A DNA stretch of 64,000 nt from Pseudomonas sp. N40(2020) (GTDB lineage Bacteria > Pseudomonadota > Gammaproteobacteria > Pseudomonadales > Pseudomonadaceae), in assembly GCF_014472415.1 (NCBI RefSeq), contig NZ_JACSZV010000016.1, positions 1 to 64,000 of the forward strand, given 5' to 3'. Position 1 is the stretch's first letter. Each line of letters starts with the position of its first letter. This document shows positions 47,632 through 57,699 of the stretch, piece by piece. A program made the translations under genes and the position numbers. The notes under the pieces are model-generated. The model was not told the origin of the DNA. It saw only the letters and a program-made list of their open reading frames with translations, and made no database searches.

Positions 47632-48717
47632 TCAGGCCGCTAATTCAGGTCGGAAACTGCTGGAGGTCAGGCGCTTGAGCGCAATATCAAGTGCCTGATC
47701 ATCAAACAGTTTGCTCTTGCGAGCAGCAGCACCAGCGCCACCGTCCCAATGCTTCAACGCCTCACGCACTGCAGGAACGGTCGCAGACACGCCTTCCTGG
47801 CTTAGCAACCAATCGACTGTCGCCAACAACTCCATACCGAATGGCGATTCAAAACCGTCAATCAACTCGGCAGTGCGTTCTAAAGCCTGGGAGTATTCCT
47901 TGGCCTCAGTCTTCAGATACGTCTGCAAAAAGGCTTTGCGCTCTTGATCAAACCAGATCACATCGCTAATGCCAGCGTCACTGATGCGTTTGTCACAGTG
48001 CAGATAACTGCCATCGAGGTTATCGAGCAGATGTTCCAGCCGGTTGGCGTACGGCCCATATTTGTGCGCGACAAACTTCAGATTCAGCGGGTTCTCGGTA
48101 TCCGGCAACTGCTCGATAGCGCGCTCAAGAAACCAGGCCAGCTTCTGGATCTCCAGCAGACTGCACTCCATGCCTAACACCCAGTAGCGACGAACCAGTT
48201 CGGCGATAAGCGCGCGCGCTGGCGTGAGCTTTTCTACGCCCGAACGTTTGGCGACGTTCAGATACTGGTTCGAGGGCTCGAATACCAACACATCAGCGTC
48301 CAGGTCCCCCAACACTTCGACAATCTGCTCACGGACTTCAGGCCACTTCAAACCGCCGTTACCAGCACCCAGAGGCGGGACGGCGACGGATTTCACGTCG
48401 TTCTCAAGCAGAAACCGACGCAGATCATGCAAGCCTTCAGTGATCCACACCATTTGAGACGGAGAACGCCAATGGCGTTTGGTTGGGAAGTTCACGATCC
48501 AGCGAGGGCCATCGAGCTCATTGGTGGCCGTCACATGCATCTTGCCGGTTTCTACTTCCTTCGCCTTGCACGCTGCAGCATAGAGACGGTAATTCTGCGC
48601 AAAGCGTTCTTTGAACATCAATGCGATGCCCTTGCCCATCACGCCAACGGTATTCACCGTGTTGACGAGGGCTTCGGTTTTGGCTTCCAGCAGGTTGCCT
48701 TGGGTAAATCTGATCAT
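47632..48717 (-). CDS. darG: DarG antitoxin, DNA ADP-ribosylglycohydrolase
   Basis: 361 residues from the ATG at 48717 (ATGA overlap with darT). N-terminal macro domain (1-150) with the ADP-ribose loop [20 protein letters not shown] and [13 protein letters not shown]. The C-terminal half (160-361) has a [15 protein letters not shown]...[17 protein letters not shown] pattern, recalling Panacea/DUF4065-type antitoxins. In characterised systems the macro domain removes ADP-ribose from DNA and the C-terminal domain blocks DarT. Downstream of the toxin, as usual. Confidence 0.92.
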   Translation of the reverse strand: MIRFTQGNLLEAKTEALVNTVNTVGVMGKGIALMFKERFAQNYRLYAAACKAKEVETGKMHVTATNELDGPRWIVNFPTKRHWRSPSQMVWITEGLHDLRRFLLENDVKSVAVPPLGAGNGGLKWPEVREQIVEVLGDLDADVLVFEPSNQYLNVAKRSGVEKLTPARALIAELVRRYWVLGMECSLLEIQKLAWFLERAIEQLPDTENPLNLKFVAHKYGPYANRLEHLLDNLDGSYLHCDKRISDAGISDVIWFDQERKAFLQTYLKTEAKEYSQALERTAELIDGFESPFGMELLATVDWLLSQEGVSATVPAVREALKHWDGGAGAAARKSKLFDDQALDIALKRLTSSSFRPELAA

Positions 48718-49358
48718 TGGAAATACCATTTGGGGCGCGCATGAACCGGCAACGTCAGGCCTCTAGCGGCAACGTCTGCTTCTATGCGTACTTTCATTGC
48801 ATCGGTGTGGCACATGATGCCCAGTAGTCCCGTAATCGGTAAGTGATGGTGAATCAGCGCCTCAGCCTGATAACGCTCCATTTTGCGAGGATCATCAGGA
48901 TCGCGTTTGAAGTCGCGCCGTTGAAGGATAGACCAATCGATCTGGTCGAGATTCGCCAGATCGCTGTAATAGTTTGTCCAACTCGGATAGGCGTGCGCGT
49001 TTGTGAAGACAAACGGTAGGCCGAGCTCTTCAACGCGATACAGGCTTGAGACCAGAATCACGATCTCGTCATTGCTGCGTTGCTGAACACTCCACCCAGA
49101 ATGAATGTTCTGCATCATCACCGAGAAGGGCGTGAAGTAGAAGGGCACGTAATCGGCCAAAACGCCATCCGGTGCGATAGGCACCTGACGGGAACGGCGC
49201 TTGTCGATCAAGTCGACGCTACCGATATTCACGTACTGAGGTGCCTGTGCTTCCGAGTTTGCGCAATGCAGACCGTTGTCCAGAATCCAGGGCAGGTTAT
49301 CGCGATGGACGATACGCCAAATCAGAGCTTTCTCTGGATTCAGGCTGGTGTAGTTCAT
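48714..49358 (-). CDS. darT: DarT toxin, ssDNA thymidine ADP-ribosyltransferase
   Basis: 214 residues. Closely follows the E. coli DarT2 pattern: [31 protein letters not shown] with the catalytic-region Arg54, [36 protein letters not shown], and [14 protein letters not shown] with the catalytic Glu166. Transfers ADP-ribose from NAD to thymine in single-stranded DNA and stalls replication; used in phage defence. Its ATG directly abuts the stop of a broken DarT-like gene, and its stop overlaps darG. Confidence 0.94.
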   Translation of the reverse strand: MNYTSLNPEKALIWRIVHRDNLPWILDNGLHCANSEAQAPQYVNIGSVDLIDKRRSRQVPIAPDGVLADYVPFYFTPFSVMMQNIHSGWSVQQRSNDEIVILVSSLYRVEELGLPFVFTNAHAYPSWTNYYSDLANLDQIDWSILQRRDFKRDPDDPRKMERYQAEALIHHHLPITGLLGIMCHTDAMKVRIEADVAARGLTLPVHARPKWYFQ

Positions 49359-49934
49359 TTATAAGAACATTCCGGGATTCACGCTGATGGGAGTCGCAAG
49401 CTTTGCCACGCGCATTTTAGCCTCACAAAGCGAGCTGACTTCATCGTTGGGTGTATAAATCCTGGAAAAGTTTTTGGGGTTTACCACTTCCGGAGATAGG
49501 CATTCGGCCATGCAAACGCTTTTGCATTCCGGGTTCTGATAATCCCGAGTACTCATCAGCTCCCAATTAATTGCTTCAAAACCTGCGTTGTAATCGAGCA
49601 GTTGGATCGCATCATCAGCGAGTGGGTGCCGGGGAATAATTTTCCAATCGTTTTGTTTGGCAAATGATCGAAAGACGGAGATGAGGACGAACTTCTCTTT
49701 GGGCCGGCTGAGCTGTACCCGCCCATCAAACGGATTCGCAGCGAACCAGTGGAATGGCACATAGCGATCAAGATTGAGCGCTTAGCGCTTCTTGAGGATT
49801 TCGCTGTCTGCGACGTCGGTGAAATTTTCCAGACTGGCTCGAGGCTTTAGGCCTTCCTTAAAGATTCCATCCAGATTCTCAACGGAGGTGAGGTGGTAAA
49901 CGAAGTATTTTTCCCTGATGTTTGCGTCCGACAT
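49359..49934 (-). pseudogene. DarT-like (DUF4433-type) gene interrupted by an in-frame stop
   Basis: An ATG at 49934 with AAGGAG six bases upstream starts a frame of 192 codons interrupted only by TAA at 49782-49784 (codon 51). Before it: YFVYHLTSVENLDGIFKEGL and ADSEILKKR. After it, in the same frame: LDRYVPFHWFAANPFDG, STRDYQNPECKS, VCMAECLSPEVV. These align with the DarT landmarks HxxNLxxIxxxGL, KR, YVPFYF, RRDF and QAEAL. A CAA or CAG to TAA change would explain the stop. Its last codon abuts the darT ATG, so it led the operon. Confidence 0.75.
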
Positions 49935-50120
49935 AGTGGTCTCCTTGACCTGCACATCAACCTAAACTGAATTCAGTCCCGGCCTTACCCCGCGCTGATG
50001 TAACCCTCGATCCGTGGGGGTTGGTAGAACAGTCGCCGTAATTCTAGTGTGCCATCACTTTTGACCACAAGCCCAATGTGGAGATTTAGCTAGAAGGTTC
50101 GAACAGCAGCAACTTCAACG

Positions 50121-51041
50121 TTATTCCTCATCAAAGTAATCGCGATCCAGCGTCGGCAACCGCAACAAACGAGATGTCACGCCCACCTCATGATCCATCA
50201 TTAGATGCACCAGCCGCGTGCCATCTACCAACACAATTCCGTCCACCGATTTGGCGAAGTCAACAGCGTGCGCCGTAAAGCCGGAGGTGGTGATGAACAC
50301 GCCGCGCTTGGCTTTTTGCCCAGCGAGCGCCCCGTAGAACGCCTGCAGTTCAGGCCGGCCAACCGTGTTCTGCCAGCGTTTGGCCTGAACATAAACCTTC
50401 TCCAGCCCCAACTTGTCGAGCGAAATAATGCCGTCGATGCCTGCATCACCGGAACCGCCGACACGTTGCAGATCATTGCGACTGGCGCCGTAACCTAGGC
50501 GATGAAGCACATCCAGCACGATTACTTCGAAGCGGTTGGGGCTGACTTGCAGCAAGTTATCCAACAGGTCGGCCGCCGTGGCATCGCGCAATTCTTTTAG
50601 CGCTCGCTCCAGTCGGTCGTCAGGGCTTTCGGTAGCGGAGGCCAGATCTGGCTCCACATTTGGTTGGTCATCCAGTGGCTCGGCATCAGGCGCGACTTTC
50701 AGCTTCACATTCATGTAGCCGATCGCTAAATGCTCCACATCCTTGGCCGACAGTGGAAATGCATGCTCCTTGGCGTACTGCACGCCCGCATCAGTCAACT
50801 TCCAATAACCGCGTTTGGCACTGCTGGAAAGACCGGCACGCTTGAGTCGATCGTGCGCCCAGCCTGATCGGTTCTTGTAGGTGAACTGCCCACTCGCGAG
50901 CTGTTCTTCACGCTGTGCCTCGGTCAGTTGCATCGTTTTTGCTGCGGCTTCGTGAGCCTCCCGCGCGGGTACACCTTCAGATTTGGAGGCGAGAAAACGT
51001 AGGATCGGTTCGATGAACTGATCGTAGGTTGGAACGGACAT
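50121..51041 (-). CDS. mrr: Mrr-family restriction endonuclease
   Basis: 306 residues. N-terminal winged helix of the Mrr_N type (5-90, GWAHDRLKRAGLSSSAKRGY), an acidic linker, and the PD-(D/E)xK-like Mrr catalytic domain (165-290) with Glu172, Asp203 in GSGDAGIDGII and Gln219-x-Lys221 in VQAKRW. Type IV enzymes of this kind cut modified foreign DNA. Same strand as the DarT operon, 186 bases upstream; no methyltransferase is present, as expected for type IV. Confidence 0.9.
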   Translation of the reverse strand: MSVPTYDQFIEPILRFLASKSEGVPAREAHEAAAKTMQLTEAQREEQLASGQFTYKNRSGWAHDRLKRAGLSSSAKRGYWKLTDAGVQYAKEHAFPLSAKDVEHLAIGYMNVKLKVAPDAEPLDDQPNVEPDLASATESPDDRLERALKELRDATAADLLDNLLQVSPNRFEVIVLDVLHRLGYGASRNDLQRVGGSGDAGIDGIISLDKLGLEKVYVQAKRWQNTVGRPELQAFYGALAGQKAKRGVFITTSGFTAHAVDFAKSVDGIVLVDGTRLVHLMMDHEVGVTSRLLRLPTLDRDYFDEE

Positions 51042-51216
51042 GGGCGCATCCCTGTGCTGATGGGTGTTTTTGAACTGACCGGCGGGCGAGTATAAATTAA
51101 CGCTCGCTGAGGATGCCTTCGAGCGTTAGCGCTGATGCCGTGAAAGCGTAAGCCGCTGTTTCATGGCTCTATCATGTGTCGAGCGGCTGTGACCTGAGCA
51201 CTTTCCAGTAGGCATT

Positions 51217-51240
51217 AAAAAGCCGGCTTGTGGCCGGCTT
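51217..51240 (-). terminator. Rho-independent terminator
   Basis: On the minus strand AAGCCGGCCACAAGCCGGCT is followed by TTTT: a strong stem with T tract. It lies about 300 bases past the repressor stop codon. Confidence 0.8.
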
Positions 51241-51490
51241 CTCGGGGACGGGCTTGGTTCATTTTTGGTAAACCGCGCCAGCCTTCAAAATGTACACCCG
51301 GATCTGCGTCCGGCTGTGGGACTTGGCAGACGTTGGTCTGCCGCGTCGGGCGTCATCTGAGCCGCGGGAGCGGGTCAATGCGCGAATGTGGGGCGCAGGA
51401 TACTGAGTTTTGCTCGGGATTCCCAGTGGGAAGTGCGGGTTAGAGCGATCTCACTGGCCAAAATCCGAGATTTGTACTGTCTATCCGGGC

Positions 51491-51521
51491 CTCATCGCGA
51501 GCAGGCTCACTCCTACAGGGG
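51491..51521. repeat. REP element
   Basis: CTCATCGCGAGCAGGCTCAC followed by TCCTACAGGGG, a single copy of the TGTAGGAGTGAGCC-type element, just past the repressor stop. Confidence 0.8.
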
Positions 51522-51538
51522 AGGAGCAAGCCTTCGGA

Positions 51539-52285
51539 TTAGAGAAACGGTACCACCGGCCGTCTCTTGCTCAGTGTCGACCACCAGAACACCCAGCCCA
51601 ATATATGAATCCTTTGCTCTTCGATCTGCGCTGGGCGAAAGACTTCGTCCGGGTATTCGGCGCTGTTGTGGCTGCGCAGGCGCAGGCCGTTGCCGGGCAT
51701 GCGGTGCAGGTATTTGATGCGCAGCATGCCGTCGTGTTCGATGGCGTAGATTTCGCCGTCGACGACCTGGGTCAGGCCGCGGTCGATGGCGAGTATCGAG
51801 CCGTCTTCGATGCGCTCGGCCATGCTGTTGCCGATCATGTGGGCGCAGATGGCATCGCTGTGGCGCACTTCCAGTTGGTCGAGGTGGGCGCGGGGCAGGC
51901 GGATGGTTTGATCCGGATCGAGGATGACGTGGGTTTTGCCGGAGTCTTTGGTGAGCGGCATTTCCTTGAAGAACGCCAGGTCGATGTCGTTGGGGTCGAT
52001 GACGGTGTACGCGCCGCGGATGGCGTGGGCGTCAAAGGTGTCACCATTGCTGGCAGGCGGCGTCAGGCTCGGCGCCTCTTTGGTGCCCTCGCCGGTTTTC
52101 AGCCATTCGCTGTTGACGGACAGCAGGCGTGAGACTTCTTCCATGCGATACGCCGGGACGCCCCGGGTGTACCAGTTGTGGACATTTTGGGCTTCCGTGC
52201 CCCAGAACTTTGCGAAACCCGTGGTAGAGATGTTCGCTTTTTCCAGGAGTGCCTTGAATCTTGGACCGCTAGTGTTCTTTCTCAT
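51539..52285 (-). CDS. Phage-type (CI/PrtR-like) repressor with S24 peptidase domain
   Basis: 248 residues from the ATG at 52285. N-terminal helix-turn-helix (10-65, FAKFWGTEAQNVHNWYTRGV) and a C-terminal S24 signal-peptidase-like domain with Ser154 (IGNSMAERIEDG) and Lys191 (MLRIKYLHRM), the LexA-type self-cleavage dyad. The expected Ala-Gly or Cys-Gly cleavage dipeptide is not obvious; HAIRGAY at 88-93 is the closest. No other phage gene is nearby, so it is an orphan repressor. Confidence 0.88.
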   Translation of the reverse strand: MRKNTSGPRFKALLEKANISTTGFAKFWGTEAQNVHNWYTRGVPAYRMEEVSRLLSVNSEWLKTGEGTKEAPSLTPPASNGDTFDAHAIRGAYTVIDPNDIDLAFFKEMPLTKDSGKTHVILDPDQTIRLPRAHLDQLEVRHSDAICAHMIGNSMAERIEDGSILAIDRGLTQVVDGEIYAIEHDGMLRIKYLHRMPGNGLRLRSHNSAEYPDEVFRPAQIEEQRIHILGWVFWWSTLSKRRPVVPFL

Positions 52286-52385
52286 AAACACGGAGTCTAC
52301 GGCCGTGCCAGAGCGGTTTGAATAAACCGGGCGTTCAAAAACGGGCTGAATTTTGCGACGGGATGTAAGACGTTCTTGTGGGAAA

Positions 52386-52433
52386 TTAAACAAGTTAAAA
52401 CCGCGTCGCGCGGATTTTAAACGTCCTGTTTAA
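52386..52433 (-). promoter_or_regulatory. Candidate repressor operators
   Basis: TTAAACGTCCTGTTTAA (52417-52433) is a perfect palindrome with a 5-base centre, and TTAAACAAGTTAAA (52386-52399) is a near palindrome with the same arm. Both lie 100-150 bases upstream of the repressor ATG. Confidence 0.5.
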
Positions 52434-52452
52434 GGAAGCTGATCTCGCGCAT

Positions 52453-52479
52453 AAAAAACCCCGGATCAACCGGGGTTTT
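52453..52479 (-). terminator. Rho-independent terminator of ppa
   Basis: On the minus strand AACCCCGGTTGATCCGGGGT is followed by TTTTT: a perfect stem starting about 30 bases past the ppa stop. Confidence 0.9.
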
Positions 52480-52507
52480 CTGCAAGCATCACGCAGGTCG
52501 CAAGCGC

Positions 52508-53035
52508 TTAGCCTTTGTAGGCAGCAACCGACTTGGTGATCGCTTCGCGGGCGGCGTCTGCACCGGCCCAGCCTTCGATCTTGACCCACTTGCCTTTTTC
52601 GAGATCTTTGTAGTTCGCGAAGAAGTGCTCGATCTGCTGGATCAGCAGAGGAGGCAGGTCAGTGTATTCCTTCACGTCGACGTACAGCTGGGACAGCTTG
52701 TCGTGTGGCACTGCGATGACTTTGGCATCGCCGCCGCCGTCGTCGGTCATGTTCAGGACGCCGACTGGACGCGCGCGGATCACCGAGCCTGGTGCAACCG
52801 GGTAAGGGGTCACAACCAGCACGTCGAGGGGATCACCATCGTCAGCCAGGGTGTTCGGGATGAAACCGTAGTTGGCCGGGTAGAACATTGGGGTGGCCAT
52901 GAAACGGTCAACGAACAGGCAATCGCTGTCTTTGTCGATTTCGTATTTGATCGGCGCGTGGTTGGCCGGGATCTCGATCGCGACGTAGATGTCGTTCGGC
53001 AGGTCTTTGCCAGCCGGAATCTTGCTGTAGCTCAT
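52508..53035 (-). CDS. ppa: Inorganic pyrophosphatase
   Basis: 175 residues from the ATG at 53035. Family I signatures [15 protein letters not shown] and the metal-binding [10 protein letters not shown] are intact. Hydrolyses pyrophosphate in the cytoplasm and so drives biosynthetic reactions forward. Single gene with a strong terminator. Confidence 0.97.
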   Translation of the reverse strand: MSYSKIPAGKDLPNDIYVAIEIPANHAPIKYEIDKDSDCLFVDRFMATPMFYPANYGFIPNTLADDGDPLDVLVVTPYPVAPGSVIRARPVGVLNMTDDGGGDAKVIAVPHDKLSQLYVDVKEYTDLPPLLIQQIEHFFANYKDLEKGKWVKIEGWAGADAAREAITKSVAAYKG

Positions 53036-53147
53036 TGGGCGTTGCCCCCGTAGTTGACCAAAAACACTTGGCCGGATTGACCAAAAAGTGGCGGCGATTA
53101 TAGGCATATTCTGCAGCCTACGCCATGTACTGAGCGTCGTTCGGCGC

Positions 53148-53960
53148 TCAGTCTTGCGCCTGATAGACCGGGTCTGTGGCCTGAAGTTGCTGCAACCTGC
53201 CCAACGGATCCTGCCGGTAGAAACGCTTCAGTTGCAAGTAGACCTGTGGATAAGCCTCGTACAGCAGATCCGGTGCGCTGAAGAAATACTCGCTGGTGAC
53301 GGCAAAGAACTCGGCCGGGTTTTCCGCGGCGTAGGGATCGATGGCGGTTTCGGCGTCAGGGTTGTCATCGAGTTGCAGATTGAGGTCGTCGTAGGCCTTT
53401 TGCATCACCTCGGCCCAGTCGCTGACGCGCATGTCTGTGTGCAGCGGCGGCAGGCCGTTGGCATCGCCATTGAGCATGTCGAGTTTGTGCGCCAGTTCGT
53501 GGATCACCAGGTTGTAGCCTTCCCAGCCACCACTGGCCATCACGCCTGGCCAGGCCAGAATGATCGGCCCCTGCTGCCAGGCTTCGCCGCTGTGTTCGCC
53601 ATCCCATTCATGCTCGACGCCGCTGGCATCGCGATGGCGCTGCGGGCTGAGGAAGTCGTCGGGATAGAGGACGATCTCGTGAAAGCCCTGATACCAATTC
53701 AAGTCGCCCAAGTGCAGAAGGGGTAATTGCGCTTGTGCGGCGAGCAGCAGGCGTTGTTCCTGATGCAGTTCGACGCCGGGCAGGGCGCTCAGGTGTTTGT
53801 CGTCGAGGAACAAGACGCAGGCCTCGCGCAGCCACTGGTCTTCGGCGGCCGTGATGCCGTCAAGAAAACTCAGGTGATGGCGCACCCGTTGCCACAGGTC
53901 GTCGGCAATCGGGTGCTTCGCCAGAATGCGCCGGCGTCGCCAGGCGCTGAGCGACCACAC
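53148..53960 (-). CDS. mtfA: MtfA zinc peptidase (M90 family)
   Basis: 270 residues. Zinc motif His154-Glu155-x-x-His158 ([14 protein letters not shown]) and a downstream acidic region [15 protein letters not shown]. coli MtfA binds the Mlc repressor and so relieves repression of glucose PTS genes; the relevance here is uncertain. Four bases separate it from the DedA gene stop. Confidence 0.92.
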   Translation of the reverse strand: MWSLSAWRRRRILAKHPIADDLWQRVRHHLSFLDGITAAEDQWLREACVLFLDDKHLSALPGVELHQEQRLLLAAQAQLPLLHLGDLNWYQGFHEIVLYPDDFLSPQRHRDASGVEHEWDGEHSGEAWQQGPIILAWPGVMASGGWEGYNLVIHELAHKLDMLNGDANGLPPLHTDMRVSDWAEVMQKAYDDLNLQLDDNPDAETAIDPYAAENPAEFFAVTSEYFFSAPDLLYEAYPQVYLQLKRFYRQDPLGRLQQLQATDPVYQAQD

Positions 53961-53964
53961 AGGC

Positions 53965-54615
53965 TTAGTGCGATTGGGCTTTGGTGCCGCCGAAACGGCT
54001 GCGAACCACGCCGATGATCATCGGCACCAGCGACAGCAGAATGATCGCGACCACCAGCAATGAAAGGTTCTTCTTGATGAACGGTACATTGCCGAAGAAA
54101 TACCCCAGCGTTACCAGGCCGCCAACCCAGAGAATGGTGCCCAGGACGCTGAAACCGAAAAAGCGCGGGTAGGGCATCCTCGCAACGCCGGCGACGAATG
54201 GAGCAAAGGTGCGGATGATCGGCAGGAAGCGCGCGAGGGTTACGGTTTTACCGCCGTGCTTGTCATAGAAATCGTGAGTTTTCTGCAGATAGTCGCGGCG
54301 GAAGATTTTCGAGTTCGGGTTGCTGAACAATTTTTCCCCGGCCGTTCGTCCGATCACGTAGTTGGTGCTGTCACCCAGGATCGCCGCGAGCATCAGCAGA
54401 CCGGCCAACAACACCGGGTCCATGCCACCGCCAGCCGCAACGGCGCCAGCGATGAACAGCAGCGAGTCGCCCGGCAGGAACGGCATCACCACCAGACCGG
54501 TTTCACAGAAAATCACCAGAAACAGGATGGCGTAGATCCATGGCCCATAGTTGTTCACCAGCAAATCGAGGTAGACGTCGAGATGCAGGATAAGGTCGAG
54601 CGGGTTGAAATCCAT
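53965..54615 (-). CDS. DedA-family membrane protein
   Basis: 216 residues with about five hydrophobic segments. Family motifs VVMPFLPGDSLLFIAGA, then GRTAGEKLF and ARFLPIIRTFAPFVAGVARM are clear. DedA proteins carry out lipid-carrier (undecaprenyl phosphate or phosphatidylethanolamine) recycling and need the proton gradient. A promoter region, including a REP, lies upstream at 54616-54845. Confidence 0.92.
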   Translation of the reverse strand: MDFNPLDLILHLDVYLDLLVNNYGPWIYAILFLVIFCETGLVVMPFLPGDSLLFIAGAVAAGGGMDPVLLAGLLMLAAILGDSTNYVIGRTAGEKLFSNPNSKIFRRDYLQKTHDFYDKHGGKTVTLARFLPIIRTFAPFVAGVARMPYPRFFGFSVLGTILWVGGLVTLGYFFGNVPFIKKNLSLLVVAIILLSLVPMIIGVVRSRFGGTKAQSH

Positions 54616-54801
54616 GGAGGCACCTGTGGTGATGGCCCAACTCTGCAGGCCCGTGCGAATGACTTCGTGTAAGCCTACAAGCAGGTGTAGTTTTTCTTAC
54701 AAGCCGGAAAGCTCGGGATTATACGGTCTGAAGGATGAAACGCGCGTTGGTTTTGTAGCGAGGAATGTCGGGGTGTGAACAATTGTCAGGTAGGCATTCT
54801 T

Positions 54802-54831
54802 TGTGGCGAGGGAGCTTGCTCCCTCATCACA
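54802..54831. repeat. REP-like palindrome
   Basis: TGTGGCGAGGGAGCTTGCTC followed by CCTCATCACA, a dispersed TGTGGCGAGGG-type palindrome just past the GNAT gene stop. Confidence 0.7.
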
Positions 54832-54845
54832 GGCTGCCAACGCCG

Positions 54846-55307
54846 TCAGAGCTCTTCGCTGATCGGCAACACGTAGTTCTTGAACTCGGTGTCTTCCTTG
54901 AATCCGATGGACTCATAGGTTTTCTGCGCGACTTCATTGTTACTGCTGGTGGAAACGCGCATGCGCACGGCCTGGGTTTCCTTGGCCATTTTCTTCGCGG
55001 TGCGGATCAGGTTGTCGGCGACCAATTGGCGTCGGGCATCTTCGGCGACATAGATATCGTTGAGGATCCACACGCGTTTGAGTGACAGCGAGGAGAAGCT
55101 TGGATACAGCTGACAGAAACCCATGAGTTTCTTGTCGTCATCGTCGGCCAGGGCCAGATAGATAACCGACTCCTTGCGGCGCAGGCGTTTTTCGAGGAAC
55201 GCGCGGGAGGAGTCCGGGTAAGGCAGGGAACCGTAGAACTCGCGATATTTGACGAACAACGGGGTCAACAAATCCAGATGTTCGAGGGTCGCTTGAATAA
55301 TCCGCAT
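54846..55307 (-). CDS. GNAT-family N-acetyltransferase
   Basis: 153 residues from the ATG at 55307. Acetyl-CoA fold pattern VYLALADDDDKKLMGFCQLY, LNDIYVAEDARRQLVADNLI (the pyrophosphate loop, with RRQLVA rather than RRxGxG) and TSSNNEVAQKTYESIGFKED. Substrate unknown. Confidence 0.85.
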   Translation of the reverse strand: MRIIQATLEHLDLLTPLFVKYREFYGSLPYPDSSRAFLEKRLRRKESVIYLALADDDDKKLMGFCQLYPSFSSLSLKRVWILNDIYVAEDARRQLVADNLIRTAKKMAKETQAVRMRVSTSSNNEVAQKTYESIGFKEDTEFKNYVLPISEEL

Positions 55308-55422
55308 GATAGGTCTCGTCTTCAAGTGGCTGTCTTCAACTGCTCTGACGGCGATGGGAAACCCTGGCGGCCGTGCATCGATCCTGCCTGAAACCTTCGC
55401 AGAAACGCAATGCGGAAACGGT

Positions 55423-56256
55423 TCAGGTTGGGGGCGGACCGAGTAGGAAGTTTCCTTTCATGTCCGCCCCTGCGTCCGACTCCAACGTCTGAACCTGTGC
55501 TTCGTCCTTCAGATTGACTCCCGACAGCTGCCGCCGACAGGCTTCGCGCATCAGATACAGCAAGCGATGCGCCGCCATGCCGTAGCTCAAGCCCTCTAGC
55601 CGCACGTTGGAAATGCAATTGCGGTAGGCATCGGTCAGTCCGATTTTTGGATTGTAGGTGAAATATAAACCGAGGCTGTCTGGCGAACTCAGGCCAGGGC
55701 GCTCACCAATCAGCATCACGACCATTTTTGCGCCGAGCAGTTGACCGATTTCATCACCGACGGCTACCCGTCCCTGTTCCACCAGAACGACGGGCGCAAT
55801 GGACCATCCGTCAGCACTCATCTGATCTTCCATGCGAGTGAGAAACGGCAACGTATGCCGATGCACCGCCAGTGCTGACAAACCGTCGGCCACGACAATC
55901 GCCAGATCGACGCCGCCCGGATGCGCGGCTGCGTAATCGTGCAAGGTCTGCGCTGACTCGTCACTGAGCTTGCGCCCCAGATCCGGACGTTGCAGGTAAC
56001 TGTTGCGATCCACCGCTGCGCTGTGCAAAAGCAGGCTTTCACGCCCGCGCTCACTGAGTTGCGCGCTGAGTTCTGCATGATCGAACGGCAGATGCACCGC
56101 ATCCCGCGCCTGTGCGTGGGCAAACTGAAAATCAAGCTGGGCGCTGGTCGGCAAACTGGTGCCGGTGCGGCCAAGAGCGATCCGTGCCGGGGTCAGGCGG
56201 CGCAGTTCCAGCCATGGGTTTTGCGGGTCGACGGGCGGTTTTTCCATAAGGCTCAT
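55423..56256 (-). CDS. eutC: Ethanolamine ammonia-lyase small subunit
   Basis: 277 residues. Conserved [20 protein letters not shown] at the start, then [18 protein letters not shown] and [20 protein letters not shown]. With EutB it cleaves ethanolamine to acetaldehyde and ammonia using adenosylcobalamin. Its ATG overlaps the eutB stop. Confidence 0.96.
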   Translation of the reverse strand: MSLMEKPPVDPQNPWLELRRLTPARIALGRTGTSLPTSAQLDFQFAHAQARDAVHLPFDHAELSAQLSERGRESLLLHSAAVDRNSYLQRPDLGRKLSDESAQTLHDYAAAHPGGVDLAIVVADGLSALAVHRHTLPFLTRMEDQMSADGWSIAPVVLVEQGRVAVGDEIGQLLGAKMVVMLIGERPGLSSPDSLGLYFTYNPKIGLTDAYRNCISNVRLEGLSYGMAAHRLLYLMREACRRQLSGVNLKDEAQVQTLESDAGADMKGNFLLGPPPT

Positions 56257-57647
56257 CCCAGTTGCGCCAGGGCCTGGCGGAAGGCCGGCGGCAGGTTGTT
56301 GCCGAAGCGGACCTTGCCGTCAGCCTGAGTGAAGATGCCCATGTTGGCCAGCCATTGTTCGAACTCAGGTGCCGGTTTCAAGCCCAGAGTCTGGCGTGCG
56401 TAGAGGGCGTCGTGGAACGAGGTGGTCTGGTAGTTGAGCATGATGTCGTCGGAACCGGGGATGCCCATGATGAAGTTGATCCCGGCCACACCTAATAGGG
56501 TCAGCAGGGTATCCATGTCGTCCTGATCGGCTTCGGCGTGGTTGGTGTAGCAGATGTCGCAGCCCATCGGCACGCCGAGCAACTTGCCGCAGAAGTGGTC
56601 TTCGAGGCCGGCGCGAATGATCTGTTTGCCGTTGTAGAGGTATTCCGGGCCGATAAATCCTACGACGGTGTTCACCAGGAACGGCTTGAAATGTCGCGCC
56701 ACGGCGTAAGCCCGCGTCTCGCAGGTCTGCTGATCGACGCCGTGGTGAGCGTTGGCCGACAGCGCGCTGCCCTGGCCGGTTTCGAAATACATCAGGTTCT
56801 GCCCGAGGGTGCCGCGATTCAGGCTCAACCCGGCGTCATAGCCTTCCTGCAAAACATTCAGGTTGATGCCGAAACTGGCGTTGGCCGCTTCGGTGCCAGC
56901 AATCGACTGGAACACCAGATCCAGCGGCACCCCACGGTTGATCGCTTCGATGGAGGTGGTGACGTGGGTCAGCACGCAGGCCTGGGTCGGAATGTCGTAA
57001 CGCTGGATGATTGCGTCGAGCATTTCCAGCATGGCGCAGATCGAGGCGATGCTGTCGGTGGCCGGGTTGATGCCGATCATTGCGTCGCCGTTGCCGTACA
57101 GCAGGCCGTCGAGAATGCTCGCGGCGATGCCGGACGGCTCGTCGGTCGGGTGGTTCGGTTGCAGTCGGGTCGACAGGCGTCCACGCAGCCCAAGGGTGCC
57201 GCGAAATTTTGTGACGACGCGGATTTTCTGCGCGACCAGCACCAGATCCTGCACGCGCATGATCTTCGATACAGCAGCGACCATTTCCGGGGTCAGGCCG
57301 GGGGCGAGGGCGCGCAGGCTGGTTTCATCGGCGGCGTCGCTGAGCAGCCAGTCGCGGAAACCGCCGACGGTGAGGTGGCTGACTACGGCGAAGGCTTGTT
57401 TGTCGTGGGTGTCGATGATCAGGCGGGTGACTTCATCGGACTCATAAGGGATCAGCGCTTCTTGCAGGAAATGCGTGAGCGGGATGTCGGCCAGCGCCAT
57501 TTGCGCAGCCACGCGCTCGCCGTCATTGAGCGCGGCAACCCCGGCGAGAAAATCCCCCGAACGCGCAGGGCTGGCCTTGGCCATGACGTCCTTGAGGCTG
57601 TCGAAGCGGTAGGTCTGGGCGCCGACCGTGTGAGCGAAACTCGCCAT
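56253..57647 (-). CDS. eutB: Ethanolamine ammonia-lyase large subunit
   Basis: 464 residues. [40 protein letters not shown] and a [12 protein letters not shown] motif are typical of EutB. Binds the cobalamin cofactor that BtuB and the BtuF-like protein, also in this window, should import. No shell or chaperone genes (eutMN, eutA) are near. Confidence 0.97.
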   Translation of the reverse strand: MASFAHTVGAQTYRFDSLKDVMAKASPARSGDFLAGVAALNDGERVAAQMALADIPLTHFLQEALIPYESDEVTRLIIDTHDKQAFAVVSHLTVGGFRDWLLSDAADETSLRALAPGLTPEMVAAVSKIMRVQDLVLVAQKIRVVTKFRGTLGLRGRLSTRLQPNHPTDEPSGIAASILDGLLYGNGDAMIGINPATDSIASICAMLEMLDAIIQRYDIPTQACVLTHVTTSIEAINRGVPLDLVFQSIAGTEAANASFGINLNVLQEGYDAGLSLNRGTLGQNLMYFETGQGSALSANAHHGVDQQTCETRAYAVARHFKPFLVNTVVGFIGPEYLYNGKQIIRAGLEDHFCGKLLGVPMGCDICYTNHAEADQDDMDTLLTLLGVAGINFIMGIPGSDDIMLNYQTTSFHDALYARQTLGLKPAPEFEQWLANMGIFTQADGKVRFGNNLPPAFRQALAQLG

Positions 57648-57699
57648 ACAGAATTCTCCGTGACGGCGCAGGTCAGCCCTGCGCCGTGGTTTTCGACCG

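Larger units (their letters stand above)
51042..51538. other. 497-base gap without a convincing gene
   Basis: Between mrr and the phage-type repressor. It holds a terminator at 51217-51240 and a REP at 51491-51521. No open frame with a ribosome-binding site and protein-like composition was found on either strand. The stretch 51241-51490 could be a long 3' untranslated region of the repressor transcript. Confidence 0.6.

Noticed and set aside
51539..52433. Prophage or pyocin cluster around the S24 repressor
   Set aside because: No structural, lysis or integrase genes on either side; ppa follows directly.
46850..52500. tRNA or attachment site bounding the defence island
   Set aside because: No tRNA fold or flanking direct repeat was recognised at either edge.
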